Assembly: GCA_020744225.1 (NCBI GenBank)
Contig: JAGMWG010000013.1
Coordinates: forward strand, 806,001-870,000
Origin: Paraphoma chrysanthemicola
Lineage: Eukaryota; Ascomycota; Dothideomycetes; Pleosporales; Phaeosphaeriaceae
Direction of reading: 5' to 3'
Length of the DNA stretch: 64,000 nt
How positions within the stretch are numbered: position 1 is the stretch's first letter; every line of letters starts with the position of its first letter. Below the pieces are notes generated by a model. It saw nothing but the letters and a program-made list of their open reading frames with translations. It made no database searches and had not been told where the DNA came from. Of this stretch, positions 1 to 10,741 are shown in pieces. A program made the translations under genes and the position numbers.

Positions 1-881
1 AGGGCCACTCAGTCGGCGTCCTCGATATTGACCTCACGGGGCCGAGCATACCGCGCTTCTTCGGCATAGAAGAGAGCAAAGTGCGCCAAGCGCCCGGCGG
101 CTGGATCCCCGTCGATGTACACGCAAAGCAAACACTCGCAGCACATCGGACGCAGAGAGATTCGAACGGGTCCACCGGACAAGATATAGGCGCGCTATCA
201 TGCATGTCGCTAGGCTTCATACTCGCGAATCGCAGTGACGCCGTCATCTGGCGGGGACCCAAGAAGACAGCCATGGTCCGACAGTTCCTGACCGATGTGC
301 TATGGCCAGAACTCGACTACCTGCTTGTCGACACGCCACCCGGCACGTCGGATGAGCACATCTCGCTACTGGAAACCTTGTTGAAGAATACTTCGCCCAC
401 ACCGCATACGTCGCTCCCGTATCTTGCAGGCGCTGTCATTGTCACGACACCACAAGCAATCAGCATATCCGACGTCAAGAAAGAGCTGAACTTCTGCAGA
501 AAGACAGGCATACGCGTCCTCGGCGTTGTAGAAAACATGGCCGGCTTTGTATGTCCGAATTGCTCCGAGTGCACAAACGTATTCAGCAAAGGCGGCGGAG
601 AAATCATGGCGCGAGATTTCGAGGTCCCATTTCTGGGCAGCGTGCCGATTGATCCCGCATTCGTGCAGTTGGTGGAGGAAGGAACAAGACCAGTGTACCC
701 AAAGGGCACGGTGATTGAGGGACGTGATGTTAGCGGGCAGGAAGTGCTGCAGAATGGTGGCGGCGGAGGAGGGAAAGAGGGATTGTTTGTGGACAAGTAC
801 AGGGACTGCTCGCTGTACCCGCTGTTTGATGGGTTTGTGACGAGGTTGGTTGAGGACATCAGCAGGGGAGGAGCAGCATGA
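1..881 (+). CDS. CFD1: Cytosolic Fe-S cluster assembly ATPase, CFD1/NUBP2-like (5' end outside window)
   Basis: The reading frame is open from base 3, so the gene begins upstream; the GTG at 81 is only an internal Val codon. Visible are the MRP/NBP35 family segments: LDIDLTGPSIPRFFG directly after the missing Walker A loop, the DTPPGTSDEH motif (about 330-356), VTTPQAISISDVKKE, and NMAGFVCPNCSEC (about 535-570), whose CxxC cysteines hold the bridging 4Fe-4S cluster in Nbp35/Cfd1 scaffolds. In the known pathway Cfd1 pairs with Nbp35 in the cytosol to assemble Fe-S clusters for cytosolic and nuclear proteins. A glycine run near 753-776 and extra residues after GGWIPV look like lineage-specific insertions. 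The short spacing between the two CxxC-type cysteines and the GPSIPRFFG wording favour Cfd1 over Nbp35, but the diagnostic N-terminus is not in view. Confidence 0.9.
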   Translation, partial: GHSVGVLDIDLTGPSIPRFFGIEESKVRQAPGGWIPVDVHAKQTLAAHRTQRDSNGSTGQDIGALSCMSLGFILANRSDAVIWRGPKKTAMVRQFLTDVLWPELDYLLVDTPPGTSDEHISLLETLLKNTSPTPHTSLPYLAGAVIVTTPQAISISDVKKELNFCRKTGIRVLGVVENMAGFVCPNCSECTNVFSKGGGEIMARDFEVPFLGSVPIDPAFVQLVEEGTRPVYPKGTVIEGRDVSGQEVLQNGGGGGGKEGLFVDKYRDCSLYPLFDGFVTRLVEDISRGGAA

Positions 882-1824
882 TCTCGGCGATCCATGTGTG
901 GAACAAAGATATGGCATTGCTTGCGAAGGTCCTGGTTGCAAGAGATGGGAGGCGACAGCCACGGCGCCGCGAGCATCGACCACGAACATTTCATTCCTCA
1001 TACCTTGTCGCCTCCATTAGCCTTTCAGCCGAAGGTCGCCAACTCGCTTGTCTTTTGGGCCAACTCTGATAGAACGATACCCTTTCTTAATTCGAGTACT
1101 TCCAACTTCCTCTTCAGTCTGCTTTGGACCACAGCCTGCTAAGACCTCTTCGCTTAACGGAATCTTCTTACAAGCGCCCCTTTCTTTCTTTCCCCTTCAT
1201 TGACCACTATGAAATCGACCATGCCAGGGAGCATTGGACGAGTTGACATTTCACCTGAAGAGGTGCTGGACGCCCATGAACCAGGCACGCCCTCGCTTGT
1301 GCAAACAGCTCTCAACAAGCCTTAGCGTCGCCCTGATCTTTTGGAGAATGGATCCTGCCGCATTTCAGAACCATCACACTAGCCTTGCTCGCCGGACCAA
1401 ACATCCTGAGTTCTGCCTGACCCTTATCCACTCGATCAGCTTCGTATTACTTGTCCGTTTGACTCGCGGGCCGCTGTGAGGATCGCGTTGGCTGCCTGCG
1501 CTCTTACCGACTGCTGATAGCTAAGGTTCGTATATATCAGTCTGCCTGTTATTTCAAGCTGACAGGTAAAGGTGAGCGGCGAGATCGCGAGTTGCAGCAG
1601 GATAGGAGCTTGTATATAAGAGTGTCGTCACTGCGCTACCCACTGGTTGCCCTCGATCTTTCTTACACTCTACTCTGAGCTCTGTGCTACTCCACGACAG
1701 CGACAGTTTGCTATTCAACTTGCGAGCACCATCAACGCCGACTACAGCACGAAGAGCAGGCCACTTAAACACCAGCTTCGGCTCGACCAAGCCTCTCGCG
1801 AGCCCGCAACTCCAAGCTTACACC
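882..1824. other. Intergenic region and leader of the next gene
   Basis: No ORF here resembles a protein I recognise. The last 200 bases before the ATG at 1825 lie downstream of a TATA-like element and are probably 5' UTR. Confidence 0.5.
1613..1620 (+). promoter_or_regulatory. TATA-like element upstream of the 1825 gene
   Basis: TATATAAG lies about 205 bases before the ATG at 1825 in otherwise GC-balanced DNA. A weaker TATATATC sits near 1531. The position fits a core promoter with a leader of roughly 170 bases; there is no direct evidence of use. Confidence 0.4.
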
Positions 1825-4470
1825 ATGGACTCACCGCATGAGCGCGAGCCGCAAGCGACGGACGCCCAAGGCTCAAGCGAACAGGCCCCGCCAAATCAGG
1901 ATACTTATATCGAGCATGGCCCGGCTTCCAACACCGAAGAGGATGCTCACCCGCGTACTGAACATTCAGACCCTAAGGATCCGAATAGCCAGCTACGTAC
2001 CGGAGAGCACGGTACCAATGCCGCTTCAGCGGCAAAAGACTATACAGCCGACAAAGCCGCTTACGAGCGCATCGAGCAGGCACTTGGAGCTTTCAATAAC
2101 GATCAGTTTCCTACCGCGCACGAGCAAGGAGACGACACCGCCGCAAATCTAGAGCTCGCCGATCCGGCGATGCAGCCCGGAGTCGCAGAGGATCAGGCTC
2201 AAGGCCAGAGAATTGAAAATGCCGTCAACGATTCAAATAACGATCACATATATCCCCAGCAGAGGGGACTGCATGCGATTGAGAATTCGTCTCGCCAAAA
2301 TGCTCTGCAGAATCTTGGTCCGCCTGGGCTTCAGGATGCAACCGAGGCTGCTGAGGCACTCAGGGGCAACCCGTATATGCTTGCAGCATCCATTGGTGCG
2401 GTTAAGAAGGAGCCAGACGAGGAAGAGCATGAGGATATGGATGGTGATCAGGTGGCCGGGGCAAGTTTGCAACAGGATAACGCCGCACCAACCGCCTACG
2501 ATGCAGCGCCTCATATCGACACGCCACGAGAGCAAGAGTCGTTCCGGCACGCACAAGCTCTCGGATCTGAGCAACATGCGATGAAAAATGACAACTTGGT
2601 TGACCAAACACACACCATGAAGCCTGACCCCGGCCATGAGGTCCAGGAGCACGAAGCATCTGGTCAAAAGTCCGAAGGAGAATCTGTCATCTCTAGTGAT
2701 GGAGATATGGACGATGATGATGAGGATGATGAAGACCAGGTTGAAAAACAGCGTTCTTTACTACAGAAGAACGCTGCTCGAGCCCGATCGATGTGGGACC
2801 AACGTGGGAATCTCTTCCAGGACGACTTTCAGATCGAAGATCAGGCTACTCAGAACCAGCCTCCGCAAGCTCACTTCAACGCTATGGTCAAGCAGGAACC
2901 GGACCTTGAGCAAAGTTTCAACCAAACCCACGCCGACAGACTCTCGTCCTTCCAGGATCCTGCTCATCAGAACATGCCGTTCGACCCCATGTTCTCGAGT
3001 GCGATGCATGCTTCGCTACAACAAATTCAGTATTTGCCTTCGCATCAGACACGTGCACGTATGCCAGCCAATTTCGGCCGTGGCGCGGGCGCAATTCGCC
3101 CTTTACCGCATCACAATATGGTTGATGGTGGCTACCAGCATTCTGCATATGCTGCACCTCAAATTGGCATGCCGTTTGGACATGGCCCGCCAGGTAATTT
3201 TGGAATGCCGAATCATGTCTCGCTACCACCGCAGTCAACTTTGAGTTCCAGTATGTATGTTCGAACTCACATGCTGCCTCACGCTCAAGAGATGGCACTT
3301 CATGGCCGAGCTGCGCCCACAAAACACCAGAAGCAGGGACGTAAGTCGGCAAAGATTATAGATGAACATGACTGTGGCGAAGAAGAGGAGTCAGATGACG
3401 ATGAGCCACTATGCACGCGCATCAAGCGTCACCCCTCAGCTACGAGCGATTCGGTTATTGGTAGTTCGTCGCCCCGGATCCAAGATGCACAGCGTCCCAA
3501 AATTCCAAGAGCGGAGGATACCCCCGACGTGGAATTGATCTCCTCGAAGTCAAAATCCAAGAAGACGCCCACCAAGCCAACTCAAAAAGCTGCTCTTCAA
3601 GCCAACGCCCTCCCTCAACCCACGCCAGCAGCCAACTCCGCTCGCCACGATTCCACCTCCAGCAACGCATCCATCGACTGGACCCTTCCCAAGTACGACC
3701 TCCAAACCGAACCCGGTAAGACCAAACACGACCCCACCGTCGCCAAAATCTCCATCCCTAATCTCGTCCGCGAAGAACTCCTACTCAGCCCCGACCACGC
3801 CGAACAAGAAACCCACCTGCTCGTCAACCTCTTTCTCCCCGCACAACAAGCCCTCAGCCAACCAGACCCCGAGCCCGCAATCGCGGTGCTGAACTTCCAC
3901 ACCATTGCCGTCATGGTCATTGAGGCGTACGTGCAGTTTGAAATCGGCGACGAATACGGCAAAGGCCGTGGACACTGGCACAACGCGCACGACGAAGGAC
4001 AAGAGGAGTATGAGCGCCTACGAGACGCGCGTGATGCCGACCCGGACGAAATTTTCTTCGCGGTGATTGATCGCTGGCGCGCCGGGTTGGAGGCAGGGAA
4101 GCAACCTAGTAAACTTATTCGCGGCGCGCAGGAATTTTGCGACACAGCGCTCGATTTGGTGTATTATATCAAAGAGAACGGGTTAGTCAAGGAGAGGACG
4201 CGCGCAGTCAGGGCGGATAAGGGCGTTAAGAAGGGGGCGAGGAAAGGCGGTGACGTCGATGGTCAGGGCAATGGGGATGGTGGACTTGACGTTGGTGCTG
4301 GAAAGGGTGCGAAGGGAGGCAAGCGCGGTGCGCCGGTGAATACGGTTGAAGCGCGGAAGAAGCCTAAGATTGAGAAATCGAAGGCGAAGGGAAAGGCGGC
4401 TGAGAAGCCGAAGCGAAAGAGAAAGGATAATGGCCCGGGTGTTACGGTCATGAAGGCAGAGAGGAAGTAG
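1825..4470 (+). CDS. Large disordered, probably nuclear protein of unknown function
   Basis: Single exon, 881 aa. I chose the ATG at 1825 because it sits in a strong CACCATGG context; the frame is open further 5' but without ATG. Residues 1-600 are rich in Q, H, D, E and P and look disordered, with a pure acidic run at about 293-306. Two sites, VKKEPDEEE (nt 2400) and VKQEPDLE (nt 2887), match the SUMO consensus followed by acidic residues. Residues about 618-789 (from IDWTLPKYDL to YYIKENGL) look folded, with W, Y and alternating hydrophobic residues. The last 90 residues are Gly/Lys-rich and end in PKIEKSKAKGK and PKRKRK, strong nuclear-localisation candidates. I do not recognise the family; a chromatin or transcription role is inference from composition only. 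Confidence 0.8.
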   Translation: MDSPHEREPQATDAQGSSEQAPPNQDTYIEHGPASNTEEDAHPRTEHSDPKDPNSQLRTGEHGTNAASAAKDYTADKAAYERIEQALGAFNNDQFPTAHEQGDDTAANLELADPAMQPGVAEDQAQGQRIENAVNDSNNDHIYPQQRGLHAIENSSRQNALQNLGPPGLQDATEAAEALRGNPYMLAASIGAVKKEPDEEEHEDMDGDQVAGASLQQDNAAPTAYDAAPHIDTPREQESFRHAQALGSEQHAMKNDNLVDQTHTMKPDPGHEVQEHEASGQKSEGESVISSDGDMDDDDEDDEDQVEKQRSLLQKNAARARSMWDQRGNLFQDDFQIEDQATQNQPPQAHFNAMVKQEPDLEQSFNQTHADRLSSFQDPAHQNMPFDPMFSSAMHASLQQIQYLPSHQTRARMPANFGRGAGAIRPLPHHNMVDGGYQHSAYAAPQIGMPFGHGPPGNFGMPNHVSLPPQSTLSSSMYVRTHMLPHAQEMALHGRAAPTKHQKQGRKSAKIIDEHDCGEEEESDDDEPLCTRIKRHPSATSDSVIGSSSPRIQDAQRPKIPRAEDTPDVELISSKSKSKKTPTKPTQKAALQANALPQPTPAANSARHDSTSSNASIDWTLPKYDLQTEPGKTKHDPTVAKISIPNLVREELLLSPDHAEQETHLLVNLFLPAQQALSQPDPEPAIAVLNFHTIAVMVIEAYVQFEIGDEYGKGRGHWHNAHDEGQEEYERLRDARDADPDEIFFAVIDRWRAGLEAGKQPSKLIRGAQEFCDTALDLVYYIKENGLVKERTRAVRADKGVKKGARKGGDVDGQGNGDGGLDVGAGKGAKGGKRGAPVNTVEARKKPKIEKSKAKGKAAEKPKRKRKDNGPGVTVMKAERK

Positions 4471-5431
4471 GAGTGAGGAAGTGAGGATGGTCGAGAGGAG
4501 GGAGTGGAGGGAGGAGCATGAATGTGCGAAGATATGGGTCTCGAGATTGGGAAGAGAGGAGCGAAAACTCCGGGTTATGACGTGGGGTGCAGACTTGCAT
4601 GCATTATGTGTCCGCCAAGTGGTGCGACATAAGCGGTGGTTGCAGCAGCCTTTTGTAGCTCCTATGTCATGGGTTTGCAGTGTAGGCACACGTACACATA
4701 AAATTTCATGCTCAGTCCAATGGAACAAGGTCTACTGCACATTTCATACTCCACGCTTCCAACATGCTCCTCTGGGAGTCGTTAGTGTGCTGGTTCTGTT
4801 GTGCTTGGCTTGCTGGGTGGAAATCTGAGCGTGCTACCTTCAGTGCTGTCAGTCGACTATAGTGAATTGGTTCCTGGTGGTCATGTGCTATGTGTTGTAG
4901 ATCTTTGCTCTTGCGCGGTGATGATTGGAGCCTCATGTCGGGTGCTAATGAGTCGGGGATGAAAACAGTATTGTAGATGGGAGGATGGCGGAGACATGAT
5001 GTGAGATTTATTGGGAGCTTTAGAAGAGGTCGTCATTTCTGAAGGCACTGATATTCCCACTTTGGTTTGAACCAAGCAGTAGGGGGATTTGAAGAGGCAG
5101 TAATTTACGCGTGTAGCATGCATAGTTGTCGAAGTCTCCAGGTGCAATATAGATGGCAATAAGTGGATTTGATGATTAAAATGATCCCCTCGAGATAATA
5201 CTGAGACTAGGTCACGTTCACACCACCGCCGTGGAAGGGTATGGATTGTGCTTTCTAAAACCTCGATAGCGTATCATGCGGCCTTTTGTTGGTCAGGAGG
5301 TTTGACAATCACGACGTCGCCTACTGCTGCGTCTAGAAGCGAAGATAATGTCGCAATCGCAAGAGGAAGCGTGATTGATCATTTAAAGCACGGATAAGCT
5401 GCACGAAGAGCACATCATTCGTTCGCACACC
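4471..5431. other. Intergenic, no gene seen
   Basis: The first 80 bases are purine-rich (GAGGA repeats) and probably 3' UTR of the preceding gene. Nothing else is recognisable on either strand. Confidence 0.5.
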
Positions 5432-6492
5432 ATGCCCAAGGAAATCCCCTTCCAGAAATTGAACCCAGATAAGAAATGCTTCTTCGATCTGCCTCCTGAG
5501 TTGCGCAACATGATTTACGACTTGCACTTCGCAAATCGCACACGCCCTGCTCAGCGCGTATGCGACCAGTCGTATTTTGAAGACGACGAACGAGACGATG
5601 ATTCCGATGATGACATGGCTGATGAGATCGTGGAGGAACTGGCAGTTGATGATGAGAGCGGCAGCGAGCCAAGTGATGAAGACATCGAATCGGAGCACGA
5701 CGAGACCAACGAAGCAGAAGAGATCCGAGAAGAGCGGTACAATAGTGGAGACGAATCCTGGGACGTCATTGAGACTGCTCCTACCGTTGCAGCACGTTGG
5801 AGACCGGATCTGGATCGATATACCTTTGCTATCGCCTACTCGCCATACCGTGATGAGATTGTGATCGACTCCCAGGGCAATCTGCACGGTAAGCTGCCAC
5901 GACTCAGCCGCGCTTCACGTCAGCTACTAGCCGAGACATGGCAACACACACACGACTCCGATTACAAGTTCATGGCCTACCTCCACAAGTATCATGTACG
6001 TTCTCTTTTCGAACTCGTTGTTGTCTGCCGATTGCTGGTGTATGTCTGCCGTTTAGTCATCAATATCGAAACAACGTGGAGGCAGTAACCTTCACTAACC
6101 GGCGGTAAGTCGTATGGCATTACAAATTATACCCTGTCCAACAAAAGCCTGCGGGGCATTACAGGAAATGTTTTGGTATAGTACGTTATCTGCGTCTGTT
6201 GGAGGCTCACGAGTCTCAAAGTTGGAAGGCATTGGCCGCGAAGCTAGTGAACGACCACGACGAGATAAGAGCTCGGCAGCGTAGGAGGTTGAACAGGGCG
6301 ATTCAAAAAGGACCTTGGGTGCCAGATACGAAATTGGCGTCTGAGTCCGACACAGGGCTGATCTCGAAAATGATGAGGGCGGTGGCGGACATCCAAGGCT
6401 TGGGCGGACAGGGTTGCGATAATTTCCTGAGCAGGGATGCCGAGACTCTGGCTTGGAAGACATACTGGAAGGAGAAGAAGAAGCAAAATTGA
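5432..6492 (+). CDS. LPPELR-motif protein, two exons
   Basis: Exon 1 starts at ATG 5432. The N-terminal FFDLPPELRNMIYDL is the short motif seen at the start of many lineage-expanded fungal proteins (F-box-like or 2EXR-type). Residues about 49-115 are very acidic (DDERDDDSDDD and similar), followed by LPRLSRASRQLLAETW. The frame then runs into non-coding sequence after a GTACGT donor at 5996. A clear second coding stretch in another frame (about 6112-6492; RYLRLLEAHESQSWK, ending KEKKKQN) is probably exon 2. With donor 5996 the acceptor at 6147 keeps the frame (152-nt intron). The CACTAAC branch at 6093 would more naturally use the AG at 6109, which needs another donor such as 6000. The exact junction is undecided. 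Function unknown. Confidence 0.6.
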
Positions 6493-7332
6493 CCAGACGA
6501 TCAGACAATTGAGTGCTGTATCTTGTATGGAAACTGGGTGGAGATCCCAAGTCTAGTAGATGTGAAATGACACGCAGGGCTTGCGTGAAACATTATTTGC
6601 ACGGTCAAGATTACACAAGCCACCAATGGAAGAAAGATCATGATCGTGCACACGAATATTTTCGAGTGGATCATTTCAAGCTTTAGCCCGCGTTGTTCCA
6701 TGCCGAGGTGGTTATGATGTCGGTTTACAACAAGCTCTTGAGATCACCGATCAAGTTTCCAGCTCGCAGATCCCATTGCGCAACTGCGACAGTAAAGATA
6801 TTATACGGAAAGACTAACACATATCCCTTATAGTATATTGCATCTTCAGAAAAAAAATCGTCTCAGAAACGAGATGCTTACTCAGTTCGGCACTGTTCCA
6901 ATGCCCCGTAGCCTTGACCGCGCATGTAAATCCATGGTGGCCCAAAATCGTCAATCTGGTGATCGACCACGACAAGACCTATACAGCATGCTAATTGCAC
7001 CGTAGTATTCTCTAGTAGCGCTGCTTGGTCCGCAAGTGAAAGGGGCGACGATCTTTCACTTTAACACTGAGCTGAAATACATTGGCGGAAACGTTCACTT
7101 AAGCTCGCGGCCGCAGAAGATCAAACAACATCAACTGCTCATTGAACCCTTATACCTTGCTAATCACTTGCTGGCCCTCACTTGTGAAACGTGGTCCCAG
7201 CTCGCTCGCCTAAAATTTGGCTCTGCGAAAGACTTAACCTCAACACAGCTCGACAACCCCTACTGTATCCGCGGTATTCAATCGCCTCGCCAGGACTCTG
7301 CAGATCCCGCATCAAAAATACAATCTTTCAGA
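6493..7332. other. Intergenic, possibly with a missed 5' exon of the next gene
   Basis: From 7036 the frame of the next gene is open without ATG for 99 codons, so an upstream exon is possible, but I see no convincing donor or start. The rest shows no recognisable feature. Confidence 0.4.
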
Positions 7333-8202
7333 ATGCAAGCGATCTCCAAGCTTGCCTTCTACATCGACGAGCTCAGTGGCCGTCAAGTCATGCGCCCACT
7401 CTACAAGAACAAGATGTTTTGTCCAGATACCATCGATCTACAATCTGACTCGATCCTTATGAGAATCCCACCCGAGATCCGCTTAGTCATCTATGGGTTT
7501 GTATTCGCGCCACCCAAAAAATCGGCTTCGAACAAACTTTCCATTCTCGCAATCTGCCGACAAATTCACGAAGAAGCCGTCATCCCGGCCTTACGACAAA
7601 CGCACTTCCACATGAACGGCCAATTCGGTCTCAAATTTCAGTCTACGCTCCACACCCTTGGCAACCTAGCACAATACTTGCGACATATTGAGATCGCAAT
7701 GCCCTTGGAACGACTTGACGCGAGTAGTGCGAACAACCCATTCGTGCTGACAGACTTGCCGCTCGACTTTCTCCAGATCGATTTCGGACGTGTGTGGGTG
7801 TCTGGATGGCTGATGGAAAACCGCATATATCACCAGCTTATCTCAGCACTACTACATCGCACACTTCCAACTGAGTCCAACGGTTCGACAAAACCAGTGC
7901 ACAAGACCTGGAAGGAGAAATATGTGCGAAAGCACATGGCGCAGATTCTGGTACCATGGGCGAAGCCAACACATTTGCATCATATGCTTCTAGGCATGAA
8001 GACGAAGAAGGTGTTGGTCATGTGCAAGGCCAATTCCAAGGATCTTTTGTGGTCGGCATTCACGCATTTTGGTCTTGTGAGTAGCAGTTTGACCATTTTG
8101 CGGAAGGCAGCGGACGATCCGACGAGGCGTTATGTTATGTTTTGGGATGAGGGTGGGCATGACGTGGTAGAGATGGGAATATGGAAGGCCGCACGATCGT
8201 GA
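7333..8202 (+). CDS. LPPEIR-like motif protein, hypothetical
   Basis: From the first in-frame ATG (7333) the product is 289 aa. Residues about 40-54, ILMRIPPEIRLVIYGF, match the short F-box-like/2EXR-type motif also found in the protein at 5432. It is followed by LAICRQIHEEAVIPAL, a common continuation in this fungal superfamily (ancestral I-CRQI-EA-P-L pattern). The motif normally lies within the first 30 residues, so translation may start at the ATG of MRPLYKNKM (about 7390) or later; the open frame before 7333 may instead be an exon of a longer product. The two neighbours with the same motif suggest a local family expansion. Molecular role not known. Confidence 0.65.
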   Translation: MQAISKLAFYIDELSGRQVMRPLYKNKMFCPDTIDLQSDSILMRIPPEIRLVIYGFVFAPPKKSASNKLSILAICRQIHEEAVIPALRQTHFHMNGQFGLKFQSTLHTLGNLAQYLRHIEIAMPLERLDASSANNPFVLTDLPLDFLQIDFGRVWVSGWLMENRIYHQLISALLHRTLPTESNGSTKPVHKTWKEKYVRKHMAQILVPWAKPTHLHHMLLGMKTKKVLVMCKANSKDLLWSAFTHFGLVSSSLTILRKAADDPTRRYVMFWDEGGHDVVEMGIWKAARS

Positions 8203-9495
8203 TTGATCTTCTCTGGTTGATGGTGAGGCCGGGTGTGGTATCTAACACGGTGCTATCGTCGTGAGTAGACCCACCTTGATAATTAAGATCGCCGTTCTCA
8301 GGAGAACGCACAATCTCGCGAGACGGTGATCCAAGTACGGCTGCGACGGGTCGTGAGTGATTCATGCTATTCCAAGTCATTCCTTCACTGTGAACTAAAG
8401 ATGCGTACAACTAGATTTGAGCAAATTCATGCACTTAGATCGTGCTTCAACCACAAAGTCCGTCGAACATAGAATTATGATATTTGCAGGGGATTAGAAA
8501 AACGTGCCGCGGAATCTTCACACGCCCTGCACAGGCGTAATCTTGATCAGGGCTAGCTCCAGAAGCTCCGCCACCCAACATCTTGGCAATGATTCTCCCG
8601 CATACAGGAAGACGCGACCCATCGGTGTGATCAATTGCCAGCAATGCCTCAAACCAAGTACGGGAGTTTCTCACTGGCATACGATATCCACCTGTTTATC
8701 CTGCCTTTTTTCCGCCGATCTTGACCATCCACTTTGCTATCGGAGTTGTGATCCTTAGAGTCGTCGTGCGATTTAGACTCGTCTTGTGCAGCGATCGCAT
8801 TCTCTTTGGTGCCCTCATCTTTCTTCGCTGACACTACGTATGGGATTTAGCTAGTGTCGATTTTGTCATCACTCGCGAATATTGAGGGGTTCTTTCACCT
8901 TTCGAGTGGTTCGTGATACCTTGTCCTTGCATGTCTGAAGTCCAGATTGGTAGCCTTTGCTCTGAAGCCTGGTATGCGTTTGCCAGTTGGTGGGCACGGA
9001 TTGACAGGAAGCTAGAACATTGAGACTTTGGTCTTGATGCGGAGGGCAGCTCTACTTAAAGAGGATTGGGCGCCTTTTATCTGGCATAGGATATCCCTCG
9101 CTTGCGCGCTGTAGGCCCCAGGCGTGGCTGTGCTCATACCACAAGGAAGCGCAATGTCCGTGTCGTAACAGGCAACCACTATCACCAAATCGGAGGTGTA
9201 GCATCGCCGCTGCGCTGAGAGCATATGCGAGAATACGATAGATATTATTGTGTCAAATCCCAGTAGATGATACGCTATTCCAAATCACTATTGCTGAGAT
9301 TTCAGAAGCTCTCGAAAGTGTCCCATCGCCCATTTTCCCAGGCCTGTCCCGTCGGATCCGAAGACTGCATCAGCGGACTGCGTAGCAAATCCGCACAATT
9401 GCTTCATCAAGATCCTTCACTCGAATCAAGGTCAAGAGATCTATCGGAATGACGATGCTCGTTACTTCTAATGACGATTGGGCTCGCGCTCTTCG
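8203..9495. other. Unresolved region, possible small minus-strand gene remnants
   Basis: No complete gene could be assembled. On the minus strand three short segments look protein-like: about 9393-9274 (MKQLCGFATQSADAVFG onward), 9224-9012 (IALPCGMSTATPGAYSAQAR) and 8834-8649 (a Lys/Asp/Ser-rich stretch ending RINRWISYASEKLPYL). They lie in different frames and I found no phase-consistent set of introns joining them. They may be exons of an unrecognised gene or the remains of one. Confidence 0.3.
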
Positions 9496-10741
9496 CTAGT
9501 TCTTCTTGACTGCTGGTATGTTGTCCCAGTATAGCTCGATGTTGACAGATTTTGGGCGTATTTGCGAGCCGGCAACGTGCTTTAATGGAAGATCTTCGCT
9601 GGTTGTTTGTTTTATGTAGCCATGAGCGTTATGAGGTGCGGTCTTTGACTTGGCGATGCTTCTGCGAATGAACACAGCAAAGGCTGGAGAGCAGCCAATG
9701 ATGATCGCTGAAAGTCGTATTAGCGAAAATGAAAAGGAACATCAGGAGAATATGCGCACCCATGGAACACTCAAGGATGGTCCACAAGAGCATCCACTTC
9801 GATTCTGGCGTCGTGGTTTTACCGCGTCCGTCGACGCCTAGTTGGACCACGCGAAGGGTCGCAAAAGCAATGCAGATGAAGCCACTTCTAAAGAGTATGA
9901 CTATACCTATTTTTTGCGCCTTTGGCATCTAAAGATTCCAGGTGAGGCGAATGGGTAGGAACATAACTGTGAAGGGTCAGAAATTAAGTAGTACACAATG
10001 GACTTCGATCTTACGGACTGACAAGATCAGTTGCAACATCGACTGCATAGGCAAAGTACAGGCTGAAGATGATTCTTTGGGTTCCGTTCGGCGTACCGCT
10101 GCATTTGCTCCTCCGGACCTTGTCTTTGAGGTTGTCGCATGTGAAGATGCTGCTGAAGACACTTCCAAGCCACGAATATGAAAGATCAGTAACCTGAAAA
10201 CATAATTGCATGAACCTGCCTTCACTAAAATACAGAATGTCACGATAGACCACCAAAGTCATCTATAGACTGTGAGAAGACCAATCAAAAATCTGCGATA
10301 GAGTGTCAATAGCGACAGCTTTGCGCACAAAAGCATGGTGTAGAAGCACATCTGAGCGGTTGTGATGAGCCTTAGCATCAGTGCGGCATCTTGCATCATG
10401 GTCTGGTAAGGTGAGATTTCACGACCAATAATTGCGTAGACTTTAAACATCGGCGGTATAACAGCCATATAACAGCTCCTACGTTATAAGCCAATTCTGA
10501 TCAGCTTCTGCGTATCAAGCTTGACCGATCCGCTGGCTCATCATATCTTCACGTACAGAACGTACAGAACGTACGCAGAGTAAATGCAAATGTCCGGGAG
10601 ATCGAAGATCTTCCGATCCGAGATCTGGACCGCTACTCGCAAGAGTACGAACAACGACGTCAAGACGAGCATGACTGTGTTAGTTCGTACCAATTCATCC
10701 GGAGTGATCGGTGTTTTTGGCAGTGGGTTTGGGAACGACAT
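9496..10741 (-). pseudogene. Rhodopsin-domain (SAT4-like) integral membrane protein, two nonsense codons
   Basis: Five exons on the minus strand: 10741-10557, 10478-10244, 10193-10019, 9966-9760, 9707-9496. The four introns (78, 50, 52, 52 nt) have GT-AG ends, matching phases, and a total of 338 codons. The assembled protein follows the fungal rhodopsin-domain family of seven-helix plasma-membrane proteins: N-terminal DLPDICIY, then PPMFKVYAIIG, CAKLSLLTLYRRFL, SSIFTCDN, SLYFAYAVDVATDL, MFLPIRLTWNL, MPKAQKIGI, ATLRVVQLGV, WTILECSMA, GCSPAFAVFIRR. Two in-frame stops break it. TGA at 10261-10259 lies just before LWWSI. TAG at 9931-9929 lies between TWNL and MPKAQ, where the family has Gln. All splice sites and the remaining frame are intact, so inactivation looks recent; readthrough or sequencing error are alternatives. 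Confidence 0.85.

Noticed and set aside
81..881. GTG at 81 as the start of the first gene
   Set aside because: The frame is open and homologous from base 3; the codon is an internal Val of a gene that begins outside the window.
317..1001. Two long minus-strand ORFs opposite the CFD1-like gene
   Set aside because: They are shadows of a well-conserved plus-strand coding region and resemble no protein.
1684..1824. N-terminal extension of the 881-aa protein
   Set aside because: No ATG upstream of 1825 in this frame, and the sequence follows a TATA-like element at leader distance.
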